Below are positions 26,538 to 35,979 of a stretch of DNA of 64,000 bases, piece by piece; position 1 is the first letter of the stretch; each line of letters starts with the position of its first letter. The notes below the pieces were generated by a model that was not told where the DNA came from, did no database searches, and saw nothing but the letters and a program-made list of their open reading frames with translations. The translations under genes and the position numbers were made by a program. The stretch spans positions 1 to 64,000 of the forward strand of contig JAWUYA010000031.1 in NCBI GenBank assembly GCA_034111045.1, in the 5' to 3' direction. The DNA is from JALJPB01 sp034111045 (GTDB lineage Bacteria; Pseudomonadota; Gammaproteobacteria; Enterobacterales; Alteromonadaceae).

Positions 26538-26993
26538 TTAGTGATTTGAAAAATCATCCCCCTTAGCGAGCCTGTCATACAAAATAACATTCACGGTAGC
26601 AGCAAGGTTCATACAGCCATTAGTGGGGACATAAATGGTGTCACGGCAAAAATCAGTAATAGGCTTCTTTAAAGAATTATCTTCCGGGCCAAAAATATAA
26701 AAAGCCCGAGGTGGATGCTTATAATCGACTAAAGACTTTGCCCCTTCAACTAATTCTACTGCAACAGGCACACAATCTAGTGGCACAATACTTTGTAAGT
26801 TCTCAACAGCAATTAATGGGATATCAAAGTGCTTATTATGGGTATCAGTACAAAACTGCTTAGCTATGTCATAACGTTTACCCGTATAAAATATAGAATG
26901 GGCATTATAGCAACCTGCTGCCCGCAATACTGAACCTACATTTTCAGGTGTTTTAGGATTAAATAAACCAATACAGGCATAACCTTTTGCCAT
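26538..26993 (-). CDS. SPOUT-family RNA methyltransferase (TrmH/SpoU-like)
   Basis: Predicted to 2'-O-methylate an RNA ribose using S-adenosylmethionine. The three SPOUT motifs are visible in a 151-residue protein: IGLFNPKTPENVGSVLRAAG (motif 1), RAFYIFGPEDNSL (motif 2) and YVPTNGCMNLAATVNVILYD (motif 3, trefoil knot). It lacks the N-terminal extension of RlmB-type enzymes. The substrate may be tRNA (TrmL-like size) but cannot be assigned from sequence alone. Confidence 0.88.
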   Translation of the reverse strand: MAKGYACIGLFNPKTPENVGSVLRAAGCYNAHSIFYTGKRYDIAKQFCTDTHNKHFDIPLIAVENLQSIVPLDCVPVAVELVEGAKSLVDYKHPPRAFYIFGPEDNSLKKPITDFCRDTIYVPTNGCMNLAATVNVILYDRLAKGDDFSNH

Positions 26994-27104
26994 AATTCAC
27001 TCATACTCATTACAAAATTTGCGTGAGTATAAGCTATCATTGATTCAACGCCAAATTTCCATGTACAATAGAATTTTTATTTAGGTCTTTACTGGTCAGT
27101 ACTT

Positions 27105-27614
27105 ATGAATTCTTCATTAAAATACTTAAACGGTTATGCTGACGAATTAACCCATCAAATACAAACACTACTGGACAATGACACCTTAAAAAATCACTTG
27201 CTAAAAAAGTATCCTGAGCCACACGTTATCACCAATGATAAAGCCTTACGTGACTTCGTTATGGCAATTAAGAACCGTTACCTTAGACAGTCACAACCTT
27301 TAAGTAAAATAGTATTTGATAAAAAAATTCATGTCATTAATAACGCGTTAGGTCTACATAGTTATGTATCGAGAGTGCAAGGAAACAAGCTAAAAAGTAA
27401 AAATGAAATTCGTATCGCCACAGTATTTCAAAAGGCCCCCGAGGAATTTTTAAGCATGATAGTCGTGCATGAATTAGCGCATTTAAAAGAGAAAGATCAC
27501 AATAAAAATTTTTATCAGTTATGCCAACACATGCTCCCTAACTATCACCAACTAGAGTTTGATATGCGGGTATATTTGACTCAACTCGAAAAACTTGGCG
27601 GTATTTATAACTAA
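27105..27614 (+). CDS. YgjP-like zinc metallopeptidase-fold protein
   Basis: YgjP/DUF45 family, 169 residues. The zinc motif VVHELAHLKEKDHNKNFY supplies His122, Glu123, His126 and His132. Upstream is LGLHSYVSRVQGNKLKSKNE, then EIRIATVFQKAPEEFL. No signal peptide, so it is probably cytoplasmic. E. coli YgjP has been reported in a UTP pyrophosphatase context, but the biological role of the family is unsettled. Confidence 0.85.
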   Translation: MNSSLKYLNGYADELTHQIQTLLDNDTLKNHLLKKYPEPHVITNDKALRDFVMAIKNRYLRQSQPLSKIVFDKKIHVINNALGLHSYVSRVQGNKLKSKNEIRIATVFQKAPEEFLSMIVVHELAHLKEKDHNKNFYQLCQHMLPNYHQLEFDMRVYLTQLEKLGGIYN

Positions 27615-27716
27615 AAAATAAGTAAAAGATGAGTAAAAGATGAGTAAGAATAAATTTCACATCGTGATTTAAAAAAATTTAATGACCCTCATAATATGTG
27701 CAGCAATATCAATTAA

Positions 27717-28445
27717 TTAATATTTTATCCCTGCAACTTCATCACAGGTTAATAATCTACTTTCTCCGCTTAACAATTGCTGATCTAACGATAAATGCCC
27801 AATAGATAAACGATGTAATTCGACCACGGGATTTCGAAAACGACCAAACATTCTTTTAATTTGATGATACCGACCTTCCGTTAAATAAACATCGGCAACA
27901 TAATCCCCAATCAACACCAACTTTGCTGGCTGTGTAGTAATATCTTCATATTCAAAATATATACCTTGTGCAAAAACCGAAGTGTATTGAGCACAAAGTG
28001 CCTTAGCTAAAGTTACTCTATATCTTTTTACCACCTTATTTATTGGTGAGGTTAAATAAGATGACCAGCGACTATCATTTGTTAGTAACAAAAGTCCCGA
28101 TGAATGTAAATCTAAGCGGCCAACAATATGTAAACTCTGACATTGTTCAGAAGTTAACAAATCTGTCTGTCGAAGTAGATCAATAACGGTTTTATGCTGC
28201 TCATCTTTAGTCGCACTAACAACGCCAATGGGTTTATTCAACATCACATAACAAGGTGTGTTATTTTGAATACTTTTATTATCGACATCAATAACTGAGA
28301 AGGTATTAACTATTTGCTCTATATCACTGACTATAATACCGTCTACTGCAATACGTTTTTGCGCCAACATCAAACGCACATCACGACGGCTGATTTTAAA
28401 CTGTTGACTGATGAATCGATCTAATCTTATTTTTTTTAACGCCAT
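27717..28445 (-). CDS. RsuA-family rRNA pseudouridine synthase
   Basis: Converts a specific uridine in ribosomal RNA to pseudouridine. The N-terminal S4 domain (about residues 5-55) is RLDRFISQQFKISRRDVRLM. The catalytic domain has YVMLNKPIGVVSA and GRLDLHSSGLLLLTND with catalytic Asp112. EGRYHQIKRMFGRF is the third family motif. I choose the ATG with TAGG at good spacing rather than a GTG three codons earlier. Whether the target is 16S (RsuA) or 23S (RluE/RluB) RNA is uncertain. Confidence 0.88.
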   Translation of the reverse strand: MALKKIRLDRFISQQFKISRRDVRLMLAQKRIAVDGIIVSDIEQIVNTFSVIDVDNKSIQNNTPCYVMLNKPIGVVSATKDEQHKTVIDLLRQTDLLTSEQCQSLHIVGRLDLHSSGLLLLTNDSRWSSYLTSPINKVVKRYRVTLAKALCAQYTSVFAQGIYFEYEDITTQPAKLVLIGDYVADVYLTEGRYHQIKRMFGRFRNPVVELHRLSIGHLSLDQQLLSGESRLLTCDEVAGIKY

Positions 28446-28576
28446 ACGCGACACCTAAAAGTTGACAAAAATATAAACGATGCAGCTATTATACTTATTA
28501 TATTTATTGGTGGGACTATAAATTAAAACTAGATATACTAAGGCTGTTCAACCTTAACATGATAAAAGGACTTAAT

Positions 28577-28816
28577 ATGAACAGCACAACAATGGTGGTA
28601 ATAATTGTTTTAATTTCTGTAGGCTTTAGTGCTATTTCAGGAATGCATAAGAGACATTTAGCCCTGAAAGAAAAAGCCTTAGGCAAAAATCAGCACGATG
28701 ACAACAACAGCCACTTGCAAGAAAAAGTGATAAAGCTTGAAGCTCGAATTCAAGTACTTGAAAAAATAGTCACTGATGAAGGTTACGCCATTAAAAAAGA
28801 AATAAATAATTTATAA
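28577..28816 (+). CDS. Small membrane protein with C-terminal coiled coil (PspB-like layout)
   Basis: A 79-residue protein with one N-terminal membrane helix (MVVIIVLISVGFSAISGM), a charged middle, and a coiled coil (VIKLEARIQVLEKIVTDEGY). The order resembles phage-shock protein PspB, but the wider psp genes are absent. I choose the ATG with AAAGGA six bases upstream over one six codons earlier. It lies between the pseudouridine synthase (divergent) and the transketolase cluster. Confidence 0.72.
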   Translation: MNSTTMVVIIVLISVGFSAISGMHKRHLALKEKALGKNQHDDNNSHLQEKVIKLEARIQVLEKIVTDEGYAIKKEINNL

Positions 28817-28848
28817 ATTACTGGGGGATTGATGTTTTACAACTAATA

Positions 28849-28971
28849 ATGAAAAGTGCGTTTGATAATTTAAGAGATAACGCTAGCCATAATGTTATCT
28901 TTACTCGTGTCAGCGATAAACACGTCGTTAAGCTATATGCTCAAGAAAAGCTCATTGCTAAAAAAAATTAA
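28849..28971 (+). CDS. Possible 40-residue small protein upstream of tkt
   Basis: ATG to TAA encodes 40 residues: MKSAFDNLRDNASHNVIFTR is the first half and the rest ends in LYAQEKLIAKKN. Composition looks protein-like and the frame is open, but there is no clear ribosome binding site. It could equally be leader sequence of tkt. I do not recognise it. Confidence 0.3.
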   Translation: MKSAFDNLRDNASHNVIFTRVSDKHVVKLYAQEKLIAKKN

Positions 28972-29095
28972 TATATAGCGAAAAAAACTAAAAAATAAAG
29001 CAATATCATTTGCAGTCATGGTGACTCTAAGGGAAGATGACGGCAATTTTATTCTTACCCTCAATAATTAGAGTGTAGAGACCTCTGGAGCCAAT

Positions 29096-31084
29096 ATGTC
29101 GACTCGTCAAAACTTAGCAAATGCAATACGTGTTTTAAGCATGGATGCCGTGCAAAAAGCAAAATCAGGACACCCTGGAGCCCCTATGGGAATGGCAGAT
29201 ATTGCCGAAGTATTATGGCGTGATTTTTTAAAGCACAATCCTGCGGATCCACAATGGGTAGACAGAGATCGATTTATCTTATCTAACGGTCATGGCTCAA
29301 TGTTAATTTACTCATTATTGCATTTAACTGGCTATGACTTAGCGATTGATGATTTAAAAAACTTCCGTCAATTACACTCTAAAACCCCTGGTCATCCCGA
29401 ATATGGTTATACTCCTGGTGTTGAAACCACAACAGGCCCATTAGGGGCGGGTATATCAAATGCAGTCGGCATGGCAATTGCCGAAAAAACGTTAGCCGCT
29501 CAATTTAATCGTCAAGGCCATAATATTGTTGATCATTACACTTACTGTTTCGTCGGTGATGGTTGTTTGATGGAAGGCCTTTCTCATGAGGTTAGCTCGC
29601 TTGCTGGTACGTTAGGTTTAGGCAAGTTAATTACCTTTTGGGATGACAATGGTATTTCTATCGACGGAAATGTTAAAGGCTGGTTTACTGATAATACCCC
29701 TGCTCGTTTTGAATCATATGGCTGGCACGTGATCAGTGTTGATGGTCATAACGCAGCAGCTGTTGCTGCTGCGATTGTTGAAGCAAAATCAATAACTGAC
29801 AAACCTTCGATGATTTGCTGTAAAACCATAATTGGTTTTGGCTCACCCAATAAGTCAGGTACTCATAACTGTCACGGTGCACCTTTAGGTGATGAAGAAA
29901 TTGCAGCGACCCGTGAATATTTACACTGGGAACATGCCCCTTTCGACATCCCTGCCGATGTTTATGCGCAATGGGATCAAAAAGAAAAAGGCCAAGCGAG
30001 CCAACGCACTTGGAACGAAAAATTCAACGCCTATAAAGCCGCACATCCTGCACTGGCTAATGAATACGACCGTCGTGTCATCAAAGGCGATTTACCTGAA
30101 GAATTTGAAACGGCTGCCAATGCTTTTATCCAAGAGTGTCATGAAAAAGGCGATAACATTGCCTCTCGTAAAGCCTCACAAAATGCTATTGAAGCCTTTG
30201 GCCCCGTTTTACCAGAAATGCTTGGTGGCTCTGCCGATTTAGCCGGCTCTAATTTAACACTATGGTCGGGGTCTAAAGGCATTGACACTGATCCCGCAGG
30301 TAACTACATTTATTACGGCGTGCGTGAATTTGGTATGAGCGGCATAATGAACGGCGCTTCACTCCATGGTGGCTTCATTAATTATGGTGCCACTTTCATG
30401 ATGTTTATGGAGTATGCGCGTAATGCCGTACGTATGTCTGCGTTAATGGGCATTCAAAATATTTTTGTTTATACCCACGACTCTGTTGGTCAAGGTGAAG
30501 ATGGCCCAACTCACCAACCTATCGAGCAATTAACTAATCTCAGGACTACGCCAAACATGATAACTTGGCGTCCATGTGATGCTACCGAGTCTGCCGTTGC
30601 TTGGAAAGCGGCAGTACAACGCCGCAATGGCCCAACATCACTTGTTTTTAGTCGTCAAGGTCTACCTGCAATGACACGTAATCAATCACAAGTGTCCGAT
30701 ATCGCTAAAGGCGGTTACATTTTAAGTGATTGTGCTGATACTGCAGATGTGATTTTAATTGCCACCGGCTCAGAAGTTGCTTTAGCCATTGAGTCAGCAA
30801 AAAAATTAACTGAACTAGGTAAAAATGTTCGCGTAGTGTCTATGCCCTCCACCAATATATTTGATGGACAATCAAGCGAATATAAAGAATCAGTGCTCCC
30901 AGCAAACATCACTAAGCGTGTGGCTATTGAAGCTGCTCACCTTGATTTTTGGGCTAAATATGTTGGCTTAAACGGTGCCGTTGTTGGCATGAGTACTTTT
31001 GGTGAGTCAGCACCCGGTAATGTATTGTTAGCACACTTTGGCTTTACTGTTGCAAACGTAGTCAATACGGTAGAACAGCTGTAG
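29096..31084 (+). CDS. tkt: Transketolase
   Basis: Thiamine-diphosphate enzyme of the non-oxidative pentose phosphate pathway, moving two-carbon units between sugar phosphates. Conserved blocks: AKSGHPGAPMGMADIAEVLW, NGHGSMLIYSLLHLTGYDL, FVGDGCLMEGLSHEVSSLAG (ThDP-binding GDG), and YTHDSVGQGEDGPTHQPIEQ. At 662 residues it has full length. A good ribosome binding site (GGAG) precedes ATG. It heads the tkt-epd-pgk-fba cluster, an order common in gammaproteobacteria. Confidence 0.97.
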   Translation: MSTRQNLANAIRVLSMDAVQKAKSGHPGAPMGMADIAEVLWRDFLKHNPADPQWVDRDRFILSNGHGSMLIYSLLHLTGYDLAIDDLKNFRQLHSKTPGHPEYGYTPGVETTTGPLGAGISNAVGMAIAEKTLAAQFNRQGHNIVDHYTYCFVGDGCLMEGLSHEVSSLAGTLGLGKLITFWDDNGISIDGNVKGWFTDNTPARFESYGWHVISVDGHNAAAVAAAIVEAKSITDKPSMICCKTIIGFGSPNKSGTHNCHGAPLGDEEIAATREYLHWEHAPFDIPADVYAQWDQKEKGQASQRTWNEKFNAYKAAHPALANEYDRRVIKGDLPEEFETAANAFIQECHEKGDNIASRKASQNAIEAFGPVLPEMLGGSADLAGSNLTLWSGSKGIDTDPAGNYIYYGVREFGMSGIMNGASLHGGFINYGATFMMFMEYARNAVRMSALMGIQNIFVYTHDSVGQGEDGPTHQPIEQLTNLRTTPNMITWRPCDATESAVAWKAAVQRRNGPTSLVFSRQGLPAMTRNQSQVSDIAKGGYILSDCADTADVILIATGSEVALAIESAKKLTELGKNVRVVSMPSTNIFDGQSSEYKESVLPANITKRVAIEAAHLDFWAKYVGLNGAVVGMSTFGESAPGNVLLAHFGFTVANVVNTVEQL

Positions 31085-31094
31085 AACAATGTTG

Positions 31095-31136
31095 AGTCGT
31101 GAATGAATAGCATTGATAAGCTCAACATTCACGACT
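31095..31136 (+). other. Intercistronic hairpin between tkt and epd
   Basis: Perfect 11-bp arms AGTCGTGAATG and CATTCACGACT around a 20-base loop, directly past the tkt stop. No T run follows, so it is more likely an mRNA-stabilising or partial stop structure than a full terminator. Confidence 0.5.
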
Positions 31137-31225
31137 GTTAACTCAATTGACTCACACCTAACTATTAACACCTAACTATTGAGCCTAATGATTACGTATC
31201 ATGATTAACTCAAAATTGAACTTAT

Positions 31226-32236
31226 ATGCCTATTAATATTGCCATCAATGGCTTTGGTCGCATCGGTCGAAGTATTGTTAGAGCGCTTTATGAAAGCCCT
31301 CAATATCAACACTTTAATTTAGTGGCGATTAATGAACTGGCGCCACCTGAAGGCATTGTTCATCTATTAAAATATGATTCTACTCATGGCCGATTTTCTC
31401 GACCAGTAAAAAAATCAACCAACGGGCTAATCATCAGTGATCACCCTGTCGCATTAACGCATCATAAAAACCTTAATGAGTTACCTTGGCATCAATTTGA
31501 TGTTGATATTGTTCTTGATTGCACCGGAAAATTTGGTAGTAAAGCCGATGGACAAGTTCATCTTGCCCAAGGAGCCAAGAAAGTACTCTTTTCTCACCCT
31601 GGCAGTAATGATTTAGACGCAACTATTATTTATGGTATTAATCATCAGCAGCTTACTCATGCAGATAAAATCATTTCTAATGGCTCTTGTACGACCAATT
31701 GTATAGTGCCCGTGATTAAAGTCATTGATGATGCCTTTGGTGTTGAAAGCGGAACTATTACCACCATTCATTCCTCTATGCATGATCAGCAAGTCATAGA
31801 TGCTTATCATCCCGACTTAAGGCGAAGCCGTGCTGCCAGTCAATCAATTATTCCTGTAGATACTAAACTTGCCATGGGTATAGAGCGTATATTGCCCAAA
31901 TTTTCAGGACGATTTGAAGCCATTGCGGTACGTGTGCCCACCCTTAATGTTACCGCTATGGATTTAAGTTTAACCTTGAATAACGATGTCAGTATTAATC
32001 AAATCAATCAAGCGATTATTACCGCTAAAAACCATGGTCTTGCTGATATCTTAGATTATACCGAAGAGCCGCTAGTCTCAGCCGATTTTAATCACGATCC
32101 TCACTCTTGCATAGTTGATGGTAATCAAACTCGAGTCAGCCATAAACGCTTGGTAAAAATGCTGATATGGTGTGACAACGAATGGGGCTTTGCTAACCGA
32201 ATGTTAGATACAGCCCAAGCAATGGCAAGATGTTAA
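31226..32236 (+). CDS. epd: D-erythrose-4-phosphate dehydrogenase
   Basis: NAD-dependent oxidation of erythrose 4-phosphate, the first step of the deoxyxylulose-5-phosphate-independent pyridoxal phosphate pathway. It has the GAPDH fold: INGFGRIGRSIVRALYES, catalytic Cys155 in SNGSCTTNCIVP. The stretch TIHSSMHDQQVIDAYHPDLR and RSRAASQSIIPVDTKLAMGI separates Epd from glycolytic GapA. At 336 residues it is of family length. It sits in the classic epd-pgk order. Confidence 0.94.
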   Translation: MPINIAINGFGRIGRSIVRALYESPQYQHFNLVAINELAPPEGIVHLLKYDSTHGRFSRPVKKSTNGLIISDHPVALTHHKNLNELPWHQFDVDIVLDCTGKFGSKADGQVHLAQGAKKVLFSHPGSNDLDATIIYGINHQQLTHADKIISNGSCTTNCIVPVIKVIDDAFGVESGTITTIHSSMHDQQVIDAYHPDLRRSRAASQSIIPVDTKLAMGIERILPKFSGRFEAIAVRVPTLNVTAMDLSLTLNNDVSINQINQAIITAKNHGLADILDYTEEPLVSADFNHDPHSCIVDGNQTRVSHKRLVKMLIWCDNEWGFANRMLDTAQAMARC

Positions 32237-32306
32237 ATAACGTCAAAGTTGACTGACGCTATTACTTATAAATTGAAAATCAAACCTTATTATCAACGGA
32301 GAAATT

Positions 32307-33479
32307 ATGTCTGTAATTAAAATGACTGATCTGGCATTAGCTAACAAGCGTGTACTTATTCGTGAAGATCTTAACGTACCAGTAAATGAAGGAAAAATAA
32401 CTTCTGACGCACGATTAAGAGCTGCATTACCGACAATTAAACTGGCTTTAGACGCTGGCGCAAAAGTGATGGTGATGTCTCATCTTGGCCGTCCTAGTGA
32501 AGGCGAATTTAACCAAGACTTTTCTCTTCAACCTGTGGTTGATTATTTATCTGCAGCATTGAACTACCCAGTAAGATTGGTCAACGACTACCTTACCGGT
32601 GTTGAAAGTGATACTGGCGAATTAATTGTTTTTGAAAACATTCGTTTTAACATCGGTGAAAAGAAAAATGATGATGGCTTAGCTCAAAAATTAGCCACAT
32701 TATGTGATATCTTTGTTATGGATGCCTTTGGTACCGCTCATCGAGCCCATGCGAGTACTCATGGAATAGCCAAGTTTGCACCCGTAGCTTGTGCAGGTCC
32801 ATTGCTTGTAGCTGAACTCAGTGCACTAGCTAAAGCCCTTGATAACCCTGCTCGTCCACTTGTTGCCATTGTCGGTGGTGCAAAAGTGTCAACAAAATTA
32901 ACCGTCTTAGAGTCTTTATCAAAAATCGCAGATACGTTAGTCGTTGGCGGTGGTATTTCTAATACTTTTGTTGCCGCTGCAGGTCATGAAGTTGGCAAGT
33001 CTTTATATGAAAAAAGTTTAATCCCGGAAGCACAACGTTTATGCGCAGAAACTGAAGTGATTTTTGCTGATGACGTTACGGTAACCCATGACGGTTTTAG
33101 TGAGTGGAAACACGACTCAACAACAACAATAAAATTGTCTTCCGAGGTTGGCCCAGAAGATGACATCATTGATTATGGGCCACAAACAGCAAAAAAAGTC
33201 GCTCAAATCATTAAATCTGCTGGTACTATTTTATGGAATGGCCCAGTTGGCGTCTTTGAAATGGATGCCTTTGCTAAAGGCACTGAAATAATATCTCACG
33301 CAATTGCTAATAGCAGTGCTTTTTCAATCGCTGGTGGCGGCGATACCTTAGCTGCTGTTGATAAATATGATATTGCGGACAAAATATCCTATATTTCAAC
33401 TGGTGGTGGCGCATTTCTTGAGTTCTTGGAAGGTAAAGTACTACCCGCTGTTGAGATATTGGAACAAAGAGCTTTGTAA
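32307..33479 (+). CDS. pgk: Phosphoglycerate kinase
   Basis: Transfers the phosphate of 1,3-bisphosphoglycerate to ADP. RVLIREDLNVPVNEGKITSD, VMSHLGRPSEGEF, VVGGGISNTFVAAAGHEVGK, LWNGPVGVFEMDAFAKGT and AGGGDTLAAVDKY are the conserved blocks. The length of 390 residues is normal for bacteria. GGAG lies seven bases before ATG. It follows epd after 70 bases. Confidence 0.97.
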   Translation: MSVIKMTDLALANKRVLIREDLNVPVNEGKITSDARLRAALPTIKLALDAGAKVMVMSHLGRPSEGEFNQDFSLQPVVDYLSAALNYPVRLVNDYLTGVESDTGELIVFENIRFNIGEKKNDDGLAQKLATLCDIFVMDAFGTAHRAHASTHGIAKFAPVACAGPLLVAELSALAKALDNPARPLVAIVGGAKVSTKLTVLESLSKIADTLVVGGGISNTFVAAAGHEVGKSLYEKSLIPEAQRLCAETEVIFADDVTVTHDGFSEWKHDSTTTIKLSSEVGPEDDIIDYGPQTAKKVAQIIKSAGTILWNGPVGVFEMDAFAKGTEIISHAIANSSAFSIAGGGDTLAAVDKYDIADKISYISTGGGAFLEFLEGKVLPAVEILEQRAL

Positions 33480-33570
33480 TATCTGATGTAAACACACCCT
33501 CAAACTGAATGGCTAACGAGTATTTCTTAGGAGACAAGTGGCCTTCAGCAAACACTATGGAGAATTGATG

Positions 33571-34461
33571 ATGGCTTATGCTGACATGTTAGAAAAAATG
33601 GCCTCACAGAACGGCTTTATCGCTGCTTTAGATCAAAGTGGCGGTAGTACACCAAAAGCTTTAGCTTTATACGGTGTTGAAGAAAGTGAATTTAACAGTG
33701 ACAGTGAAATGTTTGATTTAGTTCATAAAATGCGCACTCGCATTATTACTAGCCCAGCATTTACTGGCCAACGTATTCTGGGTGCTATTTTATTTGAAAA
33801 CACCTTAGACAGAGAAATTGAAGGCATACCATCTGCTCAGTTTTTATGGCAAGAAAAAAACGTAATCCCTTTCTTAAAAGTGGATAAAGGACTCATCGAT
33901 GAGATCAATGGTGTTCAGTTAATGAAAGACATGCCAGAGCTTGACGTATTACTTGACAAAGCCATTGAACAAGGTGTTTTCGGTACTAAAATGCGGTCAG
34001 TGATCAAACGTGCCAATGTTCAAGGTATAGCAGCAATTGTTAAACAACAGTTCGGTCTTGCAAAACAAATTATCGCTAAGGGTCTAGTCCCTATTATTGA
34101 GCCCGAAGTTGATATTGCCAGTACTGACAAAGCTGAAATTGAATCGTTATTAAAGCAACAATTAGTTGAGCAATTAACTTTATTATCAGCAGATCAAAAA
34201 GTCATCCTTAAATTAACTCTGCCTGAGGAAGATAACTTTTATAGCGAGTGCATTACACATGCTAATGTGCTGAAAGTTGTCGCCCTTTCTGGTGGTTATA
34301 ATCGTAAAAAAGCCAACGAAAAGGTTGCCGCTAACAACGGTATGATCGCTAGTTTCTCGAGGGCGTTAACTGAAGGTCTATCGGCGAAGCAAGCAGATGA
34401 AGCCTTTGATAACTTACTTGATAATGCCATTAACAGTATTTACCAAGCGTCTAACAGCTAA
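33571..34461 (+). CDS. Class I fructose-bisphosphate aldolase
   Basis: Schiff-base aldolase splitting fructose 1,6-bisphosphate into triose phosphates. GFIAALDQSGGSTPKALALY, GAILFENTLDREIEGIPSAQ, VPIIEPEVDI and the lysine-bearing VILKLTLPEEDNFY identify the bacterial class I type that resembles the eukaryotic enzyme. I start at MAYADMLEKM, preceded by GGAG; an ATG one codon earlier and an upstream GTG with AGGAG remain possible. Its position between pgk and a class II aldolase gene is unusual. Confidence 0.9.
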   Translation: MAYADMLEKMASQNGFIAALDQSGGSTPKALALYGVEESEFNSDSEMFDLVHKMRTRIITSPAFTGQRILGAILFENTLDREIEGIPSAQFLWQEKNVIPFLKVDKGLIDEINGVQLMKDMPELDVLLDKAIEQGVFGTKMRSVIKRANVQGIAAIVKQQFGLAKQIIAKGLVPIIEPEVDIASTDKAEIESLLKQQLVEQLTLLSADQKVILKLTLPEEDNFYSECITHANVLKVVALSGGYNRKKANEKVAANNGMIASFSRALTEGLSAKQADEAFDNLLDNAINSIYQASNS

Positions 34462-34488
34462 ACAACTTATATCAATCAAATAAATCTC

Positions 34489-34529
34489 ATGATGAAAGTT
34501 TTAGTCCTTAAAAAGATAACTTTCATCAT
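34489..34529 (+). terminator. Hairpin past the class I aldolase gene
   Basis: Perfect 12-bp arms ATGATGAAAGTT and AACTTTCATCAT, 17-base loop, 28 bases past the stop. There is no T run behind it, so termination would be weak; it may partly separate the two aldolase transcripts. Confidence 0.4.
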
Positions 34530-34604
34530 TAACTTCATAAATAGCCGAATAAAACCCCGACTTACTGCTATTTCCAACTTAATATTCAATAAATCAAATC
34601 ATTA

Positions 34605-34634
34605 TTGCTCATAAACTAGCTCTTCTGCTATAAT
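34605..34634 (+). promoter_or_regulatory. Putative sigma-70 promoter of the class II aldolase gene
   Basis: TTGCTC, 18 bases, then a perfect TATAAT. It lies 131 bases before the aldolase ATG and just upstream of a 12-bp tandem repeat that would fall in the 5' leader. It suggests the class II gene can be transcribed on its own. Confidence 0.5.
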
Positions 34635-34654
34635 TTTGCCGCCAAAATTGAAAA

Positions 34655-34696
34655 CTTTCACTGGTGCTTTCACTGGTACTTTCACTGGTACTTTCA
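34655..34696 (+). repeat. 12-bp tandem repeat in the class II aldolase leader
   Basis: Three copies of CTTTCACTGGTA (first copy ends in G) plus a partial fourth (CTTTCA). They start about 20 bases past the predicted -10 box, so they would lie in the untranslated leader. Function unknown. Confidence 0.8.
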
Positions 34697-34764
34697 TGTG
34701 TCTTTTTCACTGTGCGGCACACATCATTCATTTTACTTATTTTATATCTATTTAGGGGTTGTTC

Positions 34765-35829
34765 ATGGCTTTAATTTCGATGCGCCAAATGCTTGATCAT
34801 GCGGCAGAATTTCAATACGGCATTCCAGCATTTAATGTTAACAACTTAGAACAAGTGCGTGCAATTATGCTCGCGGCAAGTGATACCGACTCGCCAGTAA
34901 TCATGCAAGCCTCTGCTGGTGCAAGAAGTTATGCTGGCGCACCTTTTTTACGCCACCTTATTTTAGCAGCAATCGAAGAGTTTCCTCATATACCCGTTGT
35001 AATGCATCAAGATCACGGTACTTCACCCGGTATTTGTCAGCGTTCAATTCAATTAGGTTTCTCATCCGTAATGATGGACGGCTCTTTAGGTGAAGATGGT
35101 AAAACACCTGCAAGTTACCAATACAATGTTGATGTGACACGTAGAACAGTTGAAATGGCTCATGCCTGCGGTGTTTCTGTTGAAGGCGAACTTGGCTGTC
35201 TAGGCTCTCTTGAAACGGGTATGGCTGCTGAAGAAGATGGTGTTGGTGCTGAAGGTATGTTAACCCCAGAGCAAATGTTAACTGACCCTGAAGAGGCCGC
35301 TGATTTTGTTAATAAAACTCAAGTAGATGCGCTCGCTATCGCTTGTGGTACTTCTCATGGTGCTTATAAGTTTACTCGTCCGCCAACGGGGGATATTTTA
35401 GCCATCGACCGCATCAGAGCTATCCATGAACGTATCCCAAATACCCACTTAGTAATGCACGGTTCTTCATCAGTACCACAAGAGTGGTTGGCGGTTATCA
35501 ATGAATTTGGTGGTAATATACCTGAAACATATGGTGTACCTGTTGAACAAATTCGAGAAGGTATTAAACATGGCGTCCGAAAGATCAATATTGATACCGA
35601 CTTACGTCTAGCCGCTACTGGCGCTGTTCGTCGATTTTTAGCACAAAACCCCAGTGAATTTGACCCTCGTAAATTTTTAAAAGTATCGACCGATGCAATG
35701 TACGATATCTGTAAAGCACGTTACGAATCATTTAACACCGCAGGTAATGCCAGTAAAATTAAACCCATTAACCTCGATACCATGTTTGAACGCTATAACC
35801 GTGGTGAATTACAAGCGTTGATTAAGTAG
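34765..35829 (+). CDS. fba: Class II fructose-bisphosphate aldolase
   Basis: Zinc-dependent aldolase for glycolysis, gluconeogenesis or the Calvin cycle. Zinc-binding and active-site motifs VVMHQDHGTSPGICQRSIQ, VSVEGELGCLGSLETG and HLVMHGSSSVPQEWL are present. MALISMRQMLDHAAEFQYGI and the length (355 aa) match the Calvin-cycle/type B subgroup rather than E. coli FbaA. The start ATG has AGGGG six bases upstream. A terminator follows. Encoded next to a class I enzyme with the same reaction. Confidence 0.94.
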   Translation: MALISMRQMLDHAAEFQYGIPAFNVNNLEQVRAIMLAASDTDSPVIMQASAGARSYAGAPFLRHLILAAIEEFPHIPVVMHQDHGTSPGICQRSIQLGFSSVMMDGSLGEDGKTPASYQYNVDVTRRTVEMAHACGVSVEGELGCLGSLETGMAAEEDGVGAEGMLTPEQMLTDPEEAADFVNKTQVDALAIACGTSHGAYKFTRPPTGDILAIDRIRAIHERIPNTHLVMHGSSSVPQEWLAVINEFGGNIPETYGVPVEQIREGIKHGVRKINIDTDLRLAATGAVRRFLAQNPSEFDPRKFLKVSTDAMYDICKARYESFNTAGNASKIKPINLDTMFERYNRGELQALIK

Positions 35830-35854
35830 TATAAAATCACTCTGTAATAATTCT

Positions 35855-35878
35855 AAAAGGGCTACGTGCCCTTTTTTT
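35855..35878 (+). terminator. Terminator of the class II aldolase gene
   Basis: Stem AAAAGGGC / GCCCTTTT with a five-base loop and a run of seven T, 26 bases past the stop codon. Confidence 0.9.
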
Positions 35879-35979
35879 CCACTATATTTGTGCTTTAACA
35901 AAGTTTTCATCCTTTCATATAGGTTTGAGCCAAAGAGTTGGCTATAATAGCTTTTAATTCATATTAGGAGGTTATTTAA

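Noticed and set aside
34655..34696. CRISPR-like array
   Set aside because: Units are 12 bp and directly adjacent, with no spacers; a simple tandem repeat.
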